Translations under genes and position numbers: made by a program | Notes under the pieces: generated by a model | Database searches by the model: none | Seen by the model: only the letters and a program-made list of their open reading frames with translations | Told to the model about the DNA's origin: nothing | Part shown: positions 4,672 to 5,135 of the stretch, in pieces | Position numbering within the stretch: position 1 is the stretch's first letter | Layout of the letters: each line of letters starts with the position of its first letter | NCBI GenBank assembly: GCA_035317605.1 | Contig: DATHGT010000363.1 | Span: 1-5,135, forward strand | Direction of reading: 5' to 3' | Source: DATHGT01 sp035317605 | GTDB lineage: Bacteria; Methylomirabilota; Methylomirabilia; Rokubacteriales; CSP1-6 | Length of the DNA: 5,135 nucleotides

Positions 4672-5135
4672 ATGGAGTTCGGGCTCTTCACGGAGTTTCA
4701 GGCCCCGGCCGGACGGACCGACAGCGCCGCGTTCGACGAATCGATGTCCCAGATGCGGTTGGCCGAAGACCTCGGCTACGACGCGGTGTGGCTGGCCGAG
4801 CTGCACTTCCAGAAGGACCGCTCGGTGCTGGCCTCGCCGCTGGTCATCGCCTCCGCGCTGGCCATCGCGACTCACCGGGTGAAGATCGGCATCGCGGTGC
4901 AGGTGCTGCCGCTGAGCCACCCGTTGCGTCTGGCCGAAGACGTCGCCACGGTCGATCACCTGTCGAAGGGCCGGCTCGAATTCGGCATCGGGCGCAGCGG
5001 GCTCCCCGCGCACTACCAGGGCTTCAACATCCCCTACGTCGAGAGCCGCGATCGGTTTCTCGAGACACTCGAGATCTTGAAGAAGGCGTGGACGCAGGAG
5101 CGCTTCTCGCACAAGGGCCGCTACTTCGAGTTCAA
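4672..5135 (+). CDS. Luciferase-like (LLM class) flavin-dependent monooxygenase, N-terminal part
   Basis: ATG at 4672 opens a frame that stays open to the right edge (154 codons plus 2 nt), about 45% of a typical 340-aa LLM protein. These TIM-barrel enzymes use reduced FMN or F420 to oxygenate aldehydes, alkanesulfonates or other organics, or act as F420-dependent reductases. Aligned with LuxA: an MEFGLF start, AEDLGYDAVWLAELHF (31-46), VLPLSHPLRLAEDVATVDHL (78-97) and SKGRLEFGIGRSG (98-110), the GR-rich phosphate region. LuxA catalytic His44 (EHHF) appears as Leu44 in ELHF, with His45 kept, so the chemistry need not be luciferase-like. The gene follows the decarboxylase beta stop by 2 nt with only a weak AGGG site at 4662-4665, so it probably depends on coupled translation. 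The cofactor and substrate cannot be settled from this fragment. Confidence 0.87.
   Translation, partial: MEFGLFTEFQAPAGRTDSAAFDESMSQMRLAEDLGYDAVWLAELHFQKDRSVLASPLVIASALAIATHRVKIGIAVQVLPLSHPLRLAEDVATVDHLSKGRLEFGIGRSGLPAHYQGFNIPYVESRDRFLETLEILKKAWTQERFSHKGRYFEF

Noticed and set aside
4666..5112. A 148-codon minus-strand open frame opposite the LLM gene
   Set aside because: The plus strand encodes clear luciferase-like motifs throughout; the antisense product has none.

Overview
This window is gene-dense, GC-rich bacterial DNA with very short intergenic gaps and strong G/C preference at third codon positions. The mix of genes (a bacterial deoxyhypusine-synthase homologue, a sirtuin, an FMN 2-hydroxyacid oxidase, a split ThDP decarboxylase and a luciferase-like monooxygenase) suits a metabolically versatile soil or subsurface lineage. 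Candidatus Rokubacteria/Methylomirabilota, or a high-GC deltaproteobacterial or actinobacterial-like genome, are possible. That placement is inference from composition and gene content; no marker gene or rRNA is present.

Layout. Positions 1-753, minus strand: the N-terminal part of a deoxyhypusine synthase-family protein, running off the left edge. Positions 754-803: a 50-bp divergent intergenic region with a ribosome binding site for each flanking gene, a -10-like element and a small inverted repeat. Positions 804-1631, plus strand: a class I SAM-dependent methyltransferase. Positions about 1649-2410, plus: a Zn-binding sirtuin, whose possible upstream start (1631) overlaps the methyltransferase stop. 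Positions 2411-2457: a short gap with an extended -10-like element, a small hairpin and a strong ribosome binding site. Positions 2458-3540: an FMN-dependent alpha-hydroxyacid oxidase/dehydrogenase. Positions 3552-4088 and 4088-4669: the PYR-domain and PP-domain subunits of a ThDP-dependent 2-oxoacid decarboxylase of the sulfopyruvate/phosphonopyruvate decarboxylase type, with a 1-nt overlap. Positions 4672-5135: the start of a luciferase-like (LLM) flavin monooxygenase, running off the right edge.

How the genes may work together. The last four genes are separated by 11, -1 and 2 nt and look like one transcription unit. Their chemistry can be put in order: the oxidase makes a 2-oxoacid from a 2-hydroxyacid, the two-subunit ThDP enzyme decarboxylates it to an aldehyde, and the flavin monooxygenase could act on that aldehyde or on a related substrate. 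The first two steps parallel mandelate catabolism (MdlB then MdlC) but use a split, ComDE-like decarboxylase. The substrate cannot be read from the sequence. The methyltransferase and sirtuin are close neighbours on the same strand but have no evident metabolic link to this cassette.

No tRNA, rRNA, CRISPR array, insertion sequence, rho-independent terminator or long repeat was seen. No stretch over 300 bp lacks a gene.
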